Below, piece by piece: positions 10,401-19,555 of a stretch of DNA of 56,164 bases. The stretch is from Eubacterium sp. Its GTDB lineage: Bacteria; Bacillota; Clostridia; Lachnospirales; Lachnospiraceae. The first letter of the stretch is position 1. Each line of letters begins with the position of its first letter. The DNA lies in the NCBI GenBank assembly GCA_024696635.1, contig JAILGP010000174.1, positions 1 to 56,164 of the forward strand, read 5' to 3'. The position numbers and the translations under genes were made by a program. The notes under the pieces are model-generated. The model was not told the DNA's origin. It ran no database searches and worked only from the letters and a program-made list of their open reading frames with translations.

Positions 10401-12070
10401 GCATTTACCCTGATAAATGTAGTATCAAATGTAGCGTTATGGGCTACCAGCATGGCTCCCTGACAGAATTCCAGGAACCTTGGCATAACCTTGTCAATGG
10501 TATCGGCATCCTTAACCATGTTGTCATTTATGGATGTCAGCTTTTCTATGATATAAGGAATAGGTTCCTCTGGATTAACAAATTCAGAAAATCTTGAGAT
10601 AACATTTCCAGCCCTATCAAGTCTTACCGCGCCAATTTCTATAATCTTACATAATTTGAAGGAAAGACCTGTAGTCTCTATATCGAATACAACATATTCA
10701 CTATCCAGACTCTGACCATGACCATTCATAACAAGAGTCTTTATATCATCTACAAAATAACCCTCGACGCCATAGAGAATCTTGAAATCATCAGGAGCCT
10801 TGGCTTTCTTCAGAGCCTTATTGGCAACAGGGAAGGCCTGGACCACACCGTGATCAGTAATGGCGACCGCCTTGTGGCCCCATTCTACTGCTCTCTGAAC
10901 TGCCTGTTCCACATCCAGCACTGCATCCATTTCACTGTATTTTGTATGAAGGTGGAGTTCCACTCTCTTCTCTGGAGCATTGTCCTGTCTTTTCACCCTA
11001 AAATCTGAACTTTTCTTAATTCCATCTATTTTATTAAGTATAAGCTCCTTAGACCAGCTGTCTCTCTCAGGAATACCCTTAACAAGTATAAAGCTTCCCT
11101 CAGGCATATCCTCCATAATTGCTTCTACATCATCATTTTTTACGAATATTTTAAAGCCTATAGAGTCTGTAAAGTCTGTAACATAGCCTGTAATGATGGT
11201 CTTTTCATTTCTGATAGGCTTGGTTTCTATACTGAAAACCTGTCCCCTGACCACAACAAAATTAGGGCTCTCTTCAACAATGGAACCAACCTCTACTAAT
11301 TCACCCTCTGTATTTTTTCCATAGAAGCAGTCCATGTCGTTGTAATTTTTTCTTCTGTAATCTTCAACTCTTTTCTTATAATCCTTTTTATGTTCAGTCT
11401 TATCTTCTGTTTCTGTAGGACCATATTCAAGAACTACCGCATTATTTTCACGGTCATAGGTCTGCATCATTTTTGATTCCAGTTCATTTTGTTTCTGCTC
11501 TGTAGGTGAGTCACTTACAGGCATTGATTCCAACAGGTCTTCAATCATTCTCTCCTTGATTTTGGGATTCTCCACCAGGCGCACCACCGTATTGGCATTA
11601 ATACTAAACTTGGACATAAGAAGATGGTTAAAAAACTTCTCAATCTCAGCCTTAAGTTCAACTGCCATAAGGCCCTCAGGAATATCTATATTTATTGAAT
11701 TATTCTTTACGTCAAGCTTTCCCTTCTTAACAAGTGTATATGCAACCGGACTTTTAGTCTTTAATTCCTCAAGCATACTATCCATATGTAATTCAATAAG
11801 ATTAGGTAGTGTATACTGAGTTGAAAGAGTATATCTTTCCTCTATCACAACCTTTTTTTCAACATAGGGTCCAAACACAAATACCTTAACAGCCTCTTCA
11901 GCACTTTTTATATAGTCCCACGGCAAAAGATGATTTGATCTTATTCCTATATAAAGTGTATTTGTAGACTTTACAAGATCTATACATGTAACCCAGACAT
12001 CATCATAATAATCAGCCACATCACCAAGATTGATTCCAGGAAAAACATCTTTAAATAATTTTTCTTCCAA
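7484..12070 (-). CDS. polC: DNA polymerase III alpha subunit, PolC type
   Basis: OB, PHP (HLHTKYSEMDAV), exonuclease (VFDIETTGL) and polymerase (PDIDLNFSGEYQ) motifs. TTG start at 12070 preferred (AAAAAAGGAG 9 nt upstream) over the ORF-track start at 12136. Confidence 0.95.
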   Translation of the reverse strand: MEEKLFKDVFPGINLGDVADYYDDVWVTCIDLVKSTNTLYIGIRSNHLLPWDYIKSAEEAVKVFVFGPYVEKKVVIEERYTLSTQYTLPNLIELHMDSMLEELKTKSPVAYTLVKKGKLDVKNNSINIDIPEGLMAVELKAEIEKFFNHLLMSKFSINANTVVRLVENPKIKERMIEDLLESMPVSDSPTEQKQNELESKMMQTYDRENNAVVLEYGPTETEDKTEHKKDYKKRVEDYRRKNYNDMDCFYGKNTEGELVEVGSIVEESPNFVVVRGQVFSIETKPIRNEKTIITGYVTDFTDSIGFKIFVKNDDVEAIMEDMPEGSFILVKGIPERDSWSKELILNKIDGIKKSSDFRVKRQDNAPEKRVELHLHTKYSEMDAVLDVEQAVQRAVEWGHKAVAITDHGVVQAFPVANKALKKAKAPDDFKILYGVEGYFVDDIKTLVMNGHGQSLDSEYVVFDIETTGLSFKLCKIIEIGAVRLDRAGNVISRFSEFVNPEEPIPYIIEKLTSINDNMVKDADTIDKVMPRFLEFCQGAMLVAHNATFDTTFIRVNARRLGLEYDFTALDTMTLAYIFLPELGRYNLDRLTHYFKLTNAHHHRACDDAEVTSEIFVRLLRMINESGARTVDDLNQMGSASVDSIKKAKSYHGIIFIKNEIGRTNLYRLISEAHITYFNRKPRIPMSLIEKYREGLIVGSACASGQLYQAILDGAEDEEIERLVRFFDYLEIQPVGNNQYLIDDEKMDRINSVEDLQNINREIVALGEKYDKPVVATGDVHFMDPEDAISRAIILESTKYKGMSAKKKEEEEARLKRERDERGGGALNLNLVKDAMEKQPPLYFKTTDEMLEEFSYLGEDKAKEVVITNSNLIASWIDKISPVRPDKAPPRIENSDQILRQICYDKMHEMYGPNPPDIVVDRLDRELNSIIGNGYSVMYIVAQKLVWKSNDDGYLVGSRGSVGSSFAATMSGITEVNPLPAHYLCPNCFYTEFDSERVKAYAGECGCDMPDAVCPNCGTKMKKEGQDIPFETFLGFKGDKEPDIDLNFSGEYQPRAHAYVGEIFGKDHSFKAGTIGTVADKTAMGFVRDYCKYRGVEKRWAEMERLSKGCVEVKRTSGQHPGGIIVTPDDEEIYSFTPVQKPANDMSVDIITTHFEYHSIDHNLLKFDILGHDDPTMIKRLEDLTGLKATDIPLDDKKVMQLFKSTEPLGITPEDIDGIPLGSLGVPEFGTEFAMQMLIDADPQSFSDLVRIAGLSHGTDVWLGNAQKLIQEGKCKLASAICCRDDIMVYLMNQGLDSSDAFTIMERVRKGIVAKGKCDEWPDFKAKMEANGVPDWYIWSCEQIKYMFPKAHAVAYVMMSWRVAYYKIYYPLAYYAAYFSIRADAFSYEIMCQGVHHLDGVLAQYRAMDKNKMTATEKGLLKDMKIVKEMYARGFKFAPMDIYSAKAKEFQIVDGMIMPSFLAIDKMGESAAIQMEEAAKAGLFLSQQELKDRAKISSTVIDKMAELGILGDMPKTSQLTFDFLTGEDN

Positions 12071-12100
12071 ATAAAACAACTCCTTTTTTAACTGATAACG

Positions 12101-12150
12101 AAAACAAATTCTGATCAAATCATCATCATATTTCAACCAGAATTTGTTTT
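12101..12150 (-). promoter_or_regulatory. Perfect 13-bp inverted repeat in the polC 5' leader
   Basis: aaaacaaattctg (12101-12113) / cagaatttgtttt (12138-12150), 24-nt loop. Confidence 0.7.
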
Positions 12151-12208
12151 ATACTTTCAAATATTATTATTCACAAACAATTTAATACTTAATTATGCCT
12201 TATTACCC

Positions 12209-13273
12209 TTAGTTTTCCTGCCAATTATCCAATTCTTCCTTTAGCTCACTAAGCAGCTTATCCTGTGGTACCTTTCTAAGTATCTGTCCCTTCTTAAATA
12301 TAAGTCCCACTCCATCTCCGCCGGCTATTCCAAGGTCAGCTTCTCTAGCCTCTCCCGGACCATTAACTGCACAACCCATTACTGCCACCTTTATATTAAG
12401 GTGCTTGTAGTTACTAATAAGCTTTTCCGTTTCATTTGCCAGCCCAATAAGATCAATATGTGTTCTTCCACAGGTTGGACATGATACCAGAGTTATGCCA
12501 TCATTTCTAAGCCCCAGGGTTTTTAATACAAGCTTTGCTGTTTTAACCTCTTCCACAGGGTCTCCTGTAAGGGATACTCTTATTGTATCTCCAATTCCCT
12601 TATTCAGGATAATTCCAAGACCCACAGATGATTTGATATTGCCGCTCCACAAGGTTCCTGCTTCTGTGATTCCAACATGAAGAGGATACTTAGTCTGCTC
12701 AGCTATAAGGTCATGAGTCTTAACAGACATAAGAACATCAGAAGACTTAATACTGATGACGATATTATCATAGTCCTGCTCTTCTATCATTCTCACCTTA
12801 TCCAGGGCGCTGGCTACTATTCCTTCAGCCGTCACGCCTCCATACTGGTCTATAAATTGCTGTTCAAGGGAACCACTGTTAACTCCAACTCTTATAGGTA
12901 TATCTCTCTTTTTAGCAGCATCCACAACTGCCTTAAGATTATCTGCAGATCCAATATTTCCAGGATTGATACGTATCTTATCAGCACCTGATTCAATAGC
13001 CATGATAGCTAGCTTATACTGGAAATGTATATCAGCCACAAGTGGAACATGAGTTCTTTCCTTAAGCTTTTCAAATGCTCTGGCAGCCTCTTCTGTATTG
13101 GCTGTACACCTTACAATATCACAACCAGCCTCTTCCAGCTTAAGTATCTGATCTACTGTAGCATCTATATCAGAGGTTTCTGTGTTAGTCATAGACTGTA
13201 TGGCAATAGGACTGCCTCCACCTATAACAACATCTCCAATTTTAATCTTCTTAGTATCTTGTCTATATGTCAT
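12209..13273 (-). CDS. ispG: (E)-4-hydroxy-3-methylbut-2-enyl-diphosphate synthase
   Basis: GGGSPIAIQSMTNTETSD; SCPTCGRTHIDL; MGCAVNGPGEAREADLGIAGG; GGAGG upstream of the ATG at 13273. Confidence 0.96.
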   Translation of the reverse strand: MTYRQDTKKIKIGDVVIGGGSPIAIQSMTNTETSDIDATVDQILKLEEAGCDIVRCTANTEEAARAFEKLKERTHVPLVADIHFQYKLAIMAIESGADKIRINPGNIGSADNLKAVVDAAKKRDIPIRVGVNSGSLEQQFIDQYGGVTAEGIVASALDKVRMIEEQDYDNIVISIKSSDVLMSVKTHDLIAEQTKYPLHVGITEAGTLWSGNIKSSVGLGIILNKGIGDTIRVSLTGDPVEEVKTAKLVLKTLGLRNDGITLVSCPTCGRTHIDLIGLANETEKLISNYKHLNIKVAVMGCAVNGPGEAREADLGIAGGDGVGLIFKKGQILRKVPQDKLLSELKEELDNWQEN

Positions 13274-13289
13274 GTCTGCCTCCACCTAA

Positions 13290-14351
13290 TTATCCATGTA
13301 AAACATTTCCCAGATCATTAAAGAATACAAAAATCATGAGCAGCATTAAAAGAACCACACTTACCGCCGTAACCACCAGTTCCTTATCCTTTGGAACAGC
13401 CTTTCCTGAGATGGCTTCTATAAGAACAAATACTATTCTTCCTCCATCCAAGGCAGGAATAGGAAGAAGATTCATTACTCCCAGATTGGCACTGAACAGT
13501 ACTGCAAGATTAACAAGATTCAGGATTACCACAAGAAATTGCACTGCAGCCGTTTCGTCCTCAGTTTCTTCCTTAGCCGTCTCGATTACATCATTTACAA
13601 CCTTGCCCATTCCCACAGGACCCATAAGACTATCCTTTCCTGCCTTACCAGTCACCAACATCTTCAGGGAATATACCACAGCCTTTATCTGAAATCTGAC
13701 CTCATAAACAGAGTATTGCATTTCTTCCACAATACCGGTTGCCATCCTTCCTCTGCTCATGAAACCAAAATAATAATTGCCACTTTCCTCATCCAGTCTT
13801 CTTGTGATTGTAGCATTATATTCCTTGCCGTCTCTAAGATATGTTATGTCAACTGGTTTATCTACGTCATTAACCATAGAATAAAGAGTAATCTCGCGAT
13901 AATTATAGATTCTCTGACCATCCAGCTTTATAATCTTATCACCCTCTTGAAAGCCAGCCTCCTCTGCCGCACTTCCAACACTTACAGAATCCAGTACCGG
14001 CTCATCAATTACATAATAATGACAGATTATTATGGAAAGGAGAAATGCAAGAACAAAGTTAAAAAAGGGACCCGCAAAAAGTACAGACAGCCTGGCCAGA
14101 ACTGATTTAGAATTAAACCCATTGGCATCATCGGATTCTTCAGCCATTCCCTCCATAAGACAATATCCTCCAAGAGGAAGTGCCCTGAGAGAATAGGCAG
14201 TATCCTTCTTTCTCCAGGTCGAAATCACAGGACCCATTCCTATAGCAAATTCATTTACCTTTATTCCATTCATCTTGGCAAAGATAAAATGTCCGAACTC
14301 ATGAACGAACACTATAACGCCAAACATAAGAATCATTGCAATAATATTCAT
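13290..14351 (-). CDS. rseP: RIP metalloprotease RseP (site-2 protease) with PDZ domain
   Basis: FVHEFGHFIFAKMNGIKVNEFAIGMGP (HExxH), NLLPIPALDGGRIV. Confidence 0.95.
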   Translation of the reverse strand: MNIIAMILMFGVIVFVHEFGHFIFAKMNGIKVNEFAIGMGPVISTWRKKDTAYSLRALPLGGYCLMEGMAEESDDANGFNSKSVLARLSVLFAGPFFNFVLAFLLSIIICHYYVIDEPVLDSVSVGSAAEEAGFQEGDKIIKLDGQRIYNYREITLYSMVNDVDKPVDITYLRDGKEYNATITRRLDEESGNYYFGFMSRGRMATGIVEEMQYSVYEVRFQIKAVVYSLKMLVTGKAGKDSLMGPVGMGKVVNDVIETAKEETEDETAAVQFLVVILNLVNLAVLFSANLGVMNLLPIPALDGGRIVFVLIEAISGKAVPKDKELVVTAVSVVLLMLLMIFVFFNDLGNVLHG

Positions 14352-14358
14352 AAATTAA

Positions 14359-15507
14359 TCAAACCTTATATTTTTCTCTTAGTAATTGATCTGTCCAGTC
14401 TCTTGTTTCAAGTATGTCACTTAAAGATGCATCCTTTATGACCTTATGCTGGGACATAGCATATTCAATCATATCATAAATCTGCAGGAAACTAATTTTG
14501 CCCGCAAGAAATGCAGCGTTGGCATGTTCATTAGCTTCGTTCATTACTGTTGGCATAGAGCCACCTATATTACTTGCTTTGATGGCAAGAGGTATACCTC
14601 GGAAGGTTTCATAATCAGGCCTCTCTATAACTATACTACGAATTTTTTCAAAATCCAGTCTGTCACCTGCAAGAAATCTTCTTTCAGGATAATAAAATGC
14701 ATATTGGATAGGAAGCTTCATATCAGGAGTACCAAGCTGGGCTATAATTGCTCCATCCTGGTATTCTACCGCAGAATGAATAATGCTCTGAGGCTGTATT
14801 AAAACCTCTACATCCTTAATATCCGTATTAAAAAGCCAGTGTGCTTCGATTACCTCAAGTCCCTTATTTACCATGCTGGCACTATCTATGGTAATCTTGG
14901 CTCCCATTGACCAGTTTGGATGTTTAAGAGCCTGTTCTACGCTTACATTTTCAAGCTCCTCCCTTGTTCTTCCCCTGAACGGGCCTCCCGATGCAGTAAG
15001 AAGAATTCTGGCAATCTTATTCTGACTGTTTCCCTGAAGACTCTGGAATATGGCACTATGCTCACTATCCACAGGAAGAATCTTAACTCCCTTTTCTCTT
15101 GCCCTTTTCATCACAAGATGCCCTGCAGTTACCAGAGTTTCCTTATTGGCCAGAGCTATATCCTTGCCCGCCTCAATAGCCGCAAGAGTAGGTTCTACTC
15201 CTATCATTCCCACAATAGCTGTAAGAAGCATCTCGGAATCAGGATGGGTACTCACTTCAATAAGCCCCTTCATTCCACTCATAACCTTAACAGACGTATC
15301 TGCAAGCTTTATTCTAAGAGCCTCAGCATCTTCTTCACTTGAAACAGAAACAAGCTCAGGTTTGAATTCCCGGGCCTGTTTCTCTACTAAATCAATATTC
15401 TTTCCACATGACAAGGCTACAACATGGATATCACCATTTGCTCTTACTATGTCAAGAGCCTGTGTTCCGATAGATCCAGTGGAGCCTATTATTGATATAT
15501 TTTTCAT
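14359..15507 (-). CDS. dxr: 1-deoxy-D-xylulose-5-phosphate reductoisomerase
   Basis: ISIIGSTGSIGTQALDIVRAN, ALANKETLVTAG, PVDSEHSAIFQ. Confidence 0.96.
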   Translation of the reverse strand: MKNISIIGSTGSIGTQALDIVRANGDIHVVALSCGKNIDLVEKQAREFKPELVSVSSEEDAEALRIKLADTSVKVMSGMKGLIEVSTHPDSEMLLTAIVGMIGVEPTLAAIEAGKDIALANKETLVTAGHLVMKRAREKGVKILPVDSEHSAIFQSLQGNSQNKIARILLTASGGPFRGRTREELENVSVEQALKHPNWSMGAKITIDSASMVNKGLEVIEAHWLFNTDIKDVEVLIQPQSIIHSAVEYQDGAIIAQLGTPDMKLPIQYAFYYPERRFLAGDRLDFEKIRSIVIERPDYETFRGIPLAIKASNIGGSMPTVMNEANEHANAAFLAGKISFLQIYDMIEYAMSQHKVIKDASLSDILETRDWTDQLLREKYKV

Positions 15508-15510
15508 TAT

Positions 15511-16344
15511 TTACCTCATACCTGCTACAAATACGACCAGATAATAAATAATAGGTGCTGTAAAAATTATACTATCAAACCTATCCAGCACACCACCATG
15601 TCCCGGAATCAGTTTTCCATAATCCTTAATATCATTATTCCTCTTTATTGCAGAAGCAGCCAGATCTCCTATTACAGCAGGAATGGCACCCAATGCACAG
15701 ATAATAAAAAGAGCTATTTCCACATGAGGTATGGACTCAATTCTGGTTTTAAGGAAAATTCCATAAATAAGTCCCAGAAGACCTGCTCCAACAATACCGC
15801 CTATAAGTCCCTCAACACTTTTCTTAGGACTGAGTTTAGGTGACATCTTATGCTTTCCAAATAGCATTCCTGTACAATAGGCAAGGGTATCATTTCCCCA
15901 TGAGCATATGAATATAAGCACTACAAAATAGCCACCCTCATCCATCACTCTAATCTTATAGATATATGAAAGCATCACGCTGACATAGAAAAATGACATA
16001 AATGCCGCCATTATTTCTCTGTCATGATACTTAGGAAATCTAATAACATACGCTGCCAGTATCGCAAGAAGATATGTGATCATAAGTGGAAGCGTAAGCC
16101 TTCCTAACTGAAATCCTTTGACTTCAACATTCCTAAATATCAACATAGCATAATATATGGCAGTCCAGACATAAGCCAGAACCGCTGGAGATCTTTTTTC
16201 TATTTCATAAACCTTGCATAGTTCATACACTCCCACCAGGGAAAGCGCCATAATAGTTAGTCCTGTAAAAGGACCTCCCAGCCACAGCACCAGAATTGTA
16301 ATCGCTACAAGTACAATGCCACTGATAAGTCTTGTTTTAAACAC
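15511..16344 (-). CDS. cdsA: Phosphatidate cytidylyltransferase
   Basis: C-terminal GDLAASAIKRNNDIKDYGKLIPGHGGVLDRFDSI signature. Confidence 0.95.
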   Translation of the reverse strand: MFKTRLISGIVLVAITILVLWLGGPFTGLTIMALSLVGVYELCKVYEIEKRSPAVLAYVWTAIYYAMLIFRNVEVKGFQLGRLTLPLMITYLLAILAAYVIRFPKYHDREIMAAFMSFFYVSVMLSYIYKIRVMDEGGYFVVLIFICSWGNDTLAYCTGMLFGKHKMSPKLSPKKSVEGLIGGIVGAGLLGLIYGIFLKTRIESIPHVEIALFIICALGAIPAVIGDLAASAIKRNNDIKDYGKLIPGHGGVLDRFDSIIFTAPIIYYLVVFVAGMR

Positions 16345-16367
16345 TACTTTAGTTCTCCAATCTAAAT

Positions 16368-17111
16368 TTATGCCTCTGCGCCACCAAATCTTCTATCACG
16401 GCCATTGTAATAATCTATAGCCTTCTTCAAAGCCTCTTTATCAAAATCTGGCCAAAGGGTATCACAGAAATAAAACTCCGAATAAGATATCTGCCAAGGC
16501 AGGAAATTGGATATTCTAAGCTCCCCGCTGGTTCTTATAAGCAGATCAGGATCTGGAATATCCCCTGTATCTAGTCTGGATGAAACAAGTTCTTCATTTA
16601 TATCTGAGATGTCAAGCTTTCCATCCTTTACATCCTGGGCTATATTCTGAATTGCTCTTGTGATTTCATCCCTTCCACCATAATTAAGGGCAACATTGAA
16701 CTGAATTCCCGTATTATTCTTAGTGGCTTCTTCCAGATCTTCTATAGCCTTTATTATATCCTTATCAAGCCGGTCTCTTCTTCCAATAACACGAACTCTC
16801 ATATTGTTCTTCATAGACTTATCTATAGAGCGTCTTAGAAAGTCTCTAAGAATTGTCATTAGACCTGTAACCTCTTCCACAGATCTTTTCCAGTTTTCAG
16901 TAGAAAATGCATATACCGTAAGATACTTTATACCAAGATCCCATGCATCCTCAATTACCTGTTCAAGATTATCCGCTCCGGCCTTATGACCAAAGTTACG
17001 TGGCATAAGACGTTTCTTGGCCCATCTGCCGTTTCCGTCAAGTATTATGGCAACATGCTGAGGTATCTTATATTCCTCATTATCTGTCTTTTTATTAGAT
17101 GTATCAGACAT
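16368..17111 (-). CDS. uppS: Isoprenyl transferase (undecaprenyl diphosphate synthase)
   Basis: IPQHVAIILDGNGRWAKKR, GHKAGADNL, DLLIRTSGELRISNFLPWQISYSEFYF. Confidence 0.96.
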   Translation of the reverse strand: MSDTSNKKTDNEEYKIPQHVAIILDGNGRWAKKRLMPRNFGHKAGADNLEQVIEDAWDLGIKYLTVYAFSTENWKRSVEEVTGLMTILRDFLRRSIDKSMKNNMRVRVIGRRDRLDKDIIKAIEDLEEATKNNTGIQFNVALNYGGRDEITRAIQNIAQDVKDGKLDISDINEELVSSRLDTGDIPDPDLLIRTSGELRISNFLPWQISYSEFYFCDTLWPDFDKEALKKAIDYYNGRDRRFGGAEA

Positions 17112-17129
17112 TATATATAGTCCTCCAGA

Positions 17130-17672
17130 TTATACAGTCATTATATCCTTTGTCTTACTCTCAATAAGACCATCGACCTTCTTTATAAACTTATCTGTAA
17201 TCTTCTGGATTTCATCTTCCTCATCTGCCTGCTGGTCCTCAGAAATTTCTCCTGCCTTACACTGCTTCTTAACAGCTTCATTTGCATCACGTCTTGCATT
17301 TCTGATTACAACCTTAGCTTCCTCGCCCTTCTTCTTTATATCCTTGGCAAGCTCCTTACGTCTTTCCTCTGTAAGCTCAGGGAAGTTAAGGATAACATTC
17401 TTTCCATCATTATTAGGAGTAATTCCAAGATCTGATCCCAGGATAGCCTTCTCAATTTCCTTAACCATCTTTGCTTCCCATGGAGTGATCTTTACAATTC
17501 TTGCTTCAGGAACAGAAACATTGGCAACACCCTGGATATTAGTCATTGTTCCGTAATACTCAACCTTGATTTTATCAAGAATATGTGGGTTGGCACGGCC
17601 AGCTCTTATTGTTGAATACTCTGTCTCAAGGTTCTCGATAGTTTTCTGCATTTTCTCTTCATATGGTTTCAT
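17130..17672 (-). CDS. frr: Ribosome recycling factor
   Basis: YSTIRAGRANPHILDKIKVEYYG; standard RRF length and order. Confidence 0.96.
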   Translation of the reverse strand: MKPYEEKMQKTIENLETEYSTIRAGRANPHILDKIKVEYYGTMTNIQGVANVSVPEARIVKITPWEAKMVKEIEKAILGSDLGITPNNDGKNVILNFPELTEERRKELAKDIKKKGEEAKVVIRNARRDANEAVKKQCKAGEISEDQQADEEDEIQKITDKFIKKVDGLIESKTKDIMTV

Positions 17673-17772
17673 CTTATAAACCTCCCTAATACTTTTATTA
17701 TTTTCATAAATTTATGTTTCTTTTATTTTATGCACTTATCATTTTATTAAATTCATATTTTATATACGTATT

Positions 17773-17868
17773 TTAATTTTGTTTTTGATTTTATTTTTAA
17801 TTTTGTTTTTAATTCTAATCTTAATTTTGTTTTTAATTCTAATCTTAATTTTGTTTTTAATTTTACTT
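17773..17868. repeat. 24-bp tandem repeat x4 (ttaattttgtttttaattctaatc)
   Basis: 17773-17796, 17797-17820, 17821-17844, 17845-17868; the middle two are identical. Confidence 0.95.
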
Positions 17869-17880
17869 ATAAGCTTTTAT

Positions 17881-18582
17881 CTAAGCTTTTATCATAGTAC
17901 CGATTTTCTCTCCAGATACAGCTTTTATTATAGATCCCTCCTCATTAAGTCCGAAAAGAAGCATAGGCATATGATTCTCCATTGCAAGTACTGCGGAAGC
18001 AAGATCTATAACTCCAAGCTTCTTATCTACAATGTCAGACATCTTCATTGTGTCAAACTTCTTAGCGTCAGGATTCTTCTCAGGATCACTGTCATATACT
18101 CCGTCGATAGACTTTGCTGAAAGTATGATATCACACTTTGTTTCGATAGCTCTAAGTACAGTTGCCATATCTGTTGAAAAATATGGATGACTTGTTCCGC
18201 CAGCAAAAAATACAACATATCCCTCTTCCATATATTCTATTGCCTTATCTCTGACAAATGTTTCTGTAAGATCTCCTATGGCATAAGGAGATGTAATTTT
18301 ACACTTCATTCCTGCCCTTCTAAATGCATCTGCCGCATAGATACAATTCATAACAGTGGCAAGCATACCAATCTGATCAGCCTTTACCCTGTCCATTTCA
18401 TTTGAACTGCGGCCTCTCCAGAAGTTTCCACCACCTATTACTATTCCAACCTGGATTCCCTTATCAACAACCTTTTTTACTTCCAGGGCCACTCTTGTAA
18501 CCTCTTCATCAGAAAAGCCATGATGAGCATCTCCAGCCAGTGCTTCTCCACTGAGTTTAAGTAATATCCTATTAAGTTCCAT
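17881..18582 (-). CDS. pyrH: UMP kinase
   Basis: LLKLSGEALAG, VIGGGNFWRGR, AGGTSHPYFSTDMA. Confidence 0.96.
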   Translation of the reverse strand: MELNRILLKLSGEALAGDAHHGFSDEEVTRVALEVKKVVDKGIQVGIVIGGGNFWRGRSSNEMDRVKADQIGMLATVMNCIYAADAFRRAGMKCKITSPYAIGDLTETFVRDKAIEYMEEGYVVFFAGGTSHPYFSTDMATVLRAIETKCDIILSAKSIDGVYDSDPEKNPDAKKFDTMKMSDIVDKKLGVIDLASAVLAMENHMPMLLFGLNEEGSIIKAVSGEKIGTMIKA

Positions 18583-18640
18583 TTTATTACTATCTCCTTA
18601 TAAAAGATTAATATTTTAAATTATACATAAATAAGCATCA

Positions 18641-18700
18641 AAATAAGGCTTATTCAAATAAAACTTATTTAAATAAAACTTATTTAAATAAGACTTATTC
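18641..18700. repeat. 15-bp quasi-palindromic tandem repeat x4 (aaataaaacttattt)
   Basis: aaataaggcttattc/aaataaaacttattt/aaataaaacttattt/aaataagacttattc. Confidence 0.95.
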
Positions 18701-18717
18701 ATTGTTCAATAATAAAA

Positions 18718-19233
18718 TTAATCCAGGCTTTCTATTTTCTCACTAAAATATTGATTAACATCCACCTGGGCATAGGTCTGTTCACACATACCATTCACTA
18801 TGGCACCACTGTTAATCTGAACATCTCTGGATTTAATATTTCCAACTACAACAGCAGTTGAATCAACCACCACGTCTCCCTTTACATCCACATCTCCCTT
18901 TACAGCTCCAGCTATAACGGCAGAGATAGCAGAGATATTACCCATGGTAACAGATCCGGCGCCGATTTTAACCATGCCCTTGGAAATGATTTCGCCCTCG
19001 ATATGAGCTCCACTTGTATAAAGTTCACCTGCGTTAATATTACCCAGTACACGGCCTCCGACCACCAGCTTTCCAGAGCAGCGGATATTTCCTTCTACCC
19101 TGCCTTCCATTTCTATATCACCATCAACATCAATATCACCACTGATAGTAGTTTCTCTTGTAATATATGTAGTATTCTCACTGAGGCCGGTAAGTTCTTC
19201 CTCACCCTTCAGTTCAAGTTCCAGTTGACTCAT
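18718..19233 (-). CDS. Bactofilin (polymer-forming cytoskeletal protein)
   Basis: Repeating beta-helix pattern: TTISGDIDVDGDIEMEGRVEGNIRCSGKLVVGGRVLGNINAGELYTSGAHIEGEI; GGGAGG upstream of the ATG at 19233. Confidence 0.85.
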   Translation of the reverse strand: MSQLELELKGEEELTGLSENTTYITRETTISGDIDVDGDIEMEGRVEGNIRCSGKLVVGGRVLGNINAGELYTSGAHIEGEIISKGMVKIGAGSVTMGNISAISAVIAGAVKGDVDVKGDVVVDSTAVVVGNIKSRDVQINSGAIVNGMCEQTYAQVDVNQYFSEKIESLD

Positions 19234-19408
19234 TATCATTCCTCCCCGACAAAATCATTCTCAGGTCAAATTAACCTCGTCCTCTTATTCTAACATAGAA
19301 AGGATTAAGTTAAAACCAGATAATTAAAACATCAAACAAATAATTATTTTTTAATTTTATTGATTATTTTTGATTTCAAGCAATTTATTTAAGATTTTTT
19401 TATTATTT

Positions 19409-19549
19409 TTGTTATATTTTTACAATTAATTTATAACTCGTTAACAGTTTGTTCATTTTTTAGGTTTATATTCTAATCATAGATTTTTCATAACTCTCTC
19501 ACCCTATGAATAGTGTATCTAAGGCACCTCGTTTCGAGGTGCTTTTTTC
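19409..19549 (+). ncRNA. Candidate plus-strand small RNA (promoter TTGTTA-N17-TATAAC to intrinsic terminator)
   Basis: -35 19409-19414, -10 19432-19437, terminator 19524-19548; no protein-coding support. Confidence 0.35.
19524..19548 (+). terminator. Plus-strand intrinsic terminator
   Basis: gcacctcg-ttt-cgaggtgc perfect 8-bp stem followed by T6 on the plus strand only. Confidence 0.8.
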
Positions 19550-19555
19550 TTTCTA

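Noticed and set aside
15050-15544. 164-aa plus-strand ORF
   Set aside because: Antisense to dxr; low-information translation.
17779-18120. Plus-strand ORF starting MFLILFLILFLILILILF
   Set aside because: Product of translating the 24-bp AT-rich repeat array; then antisense to pyrH.
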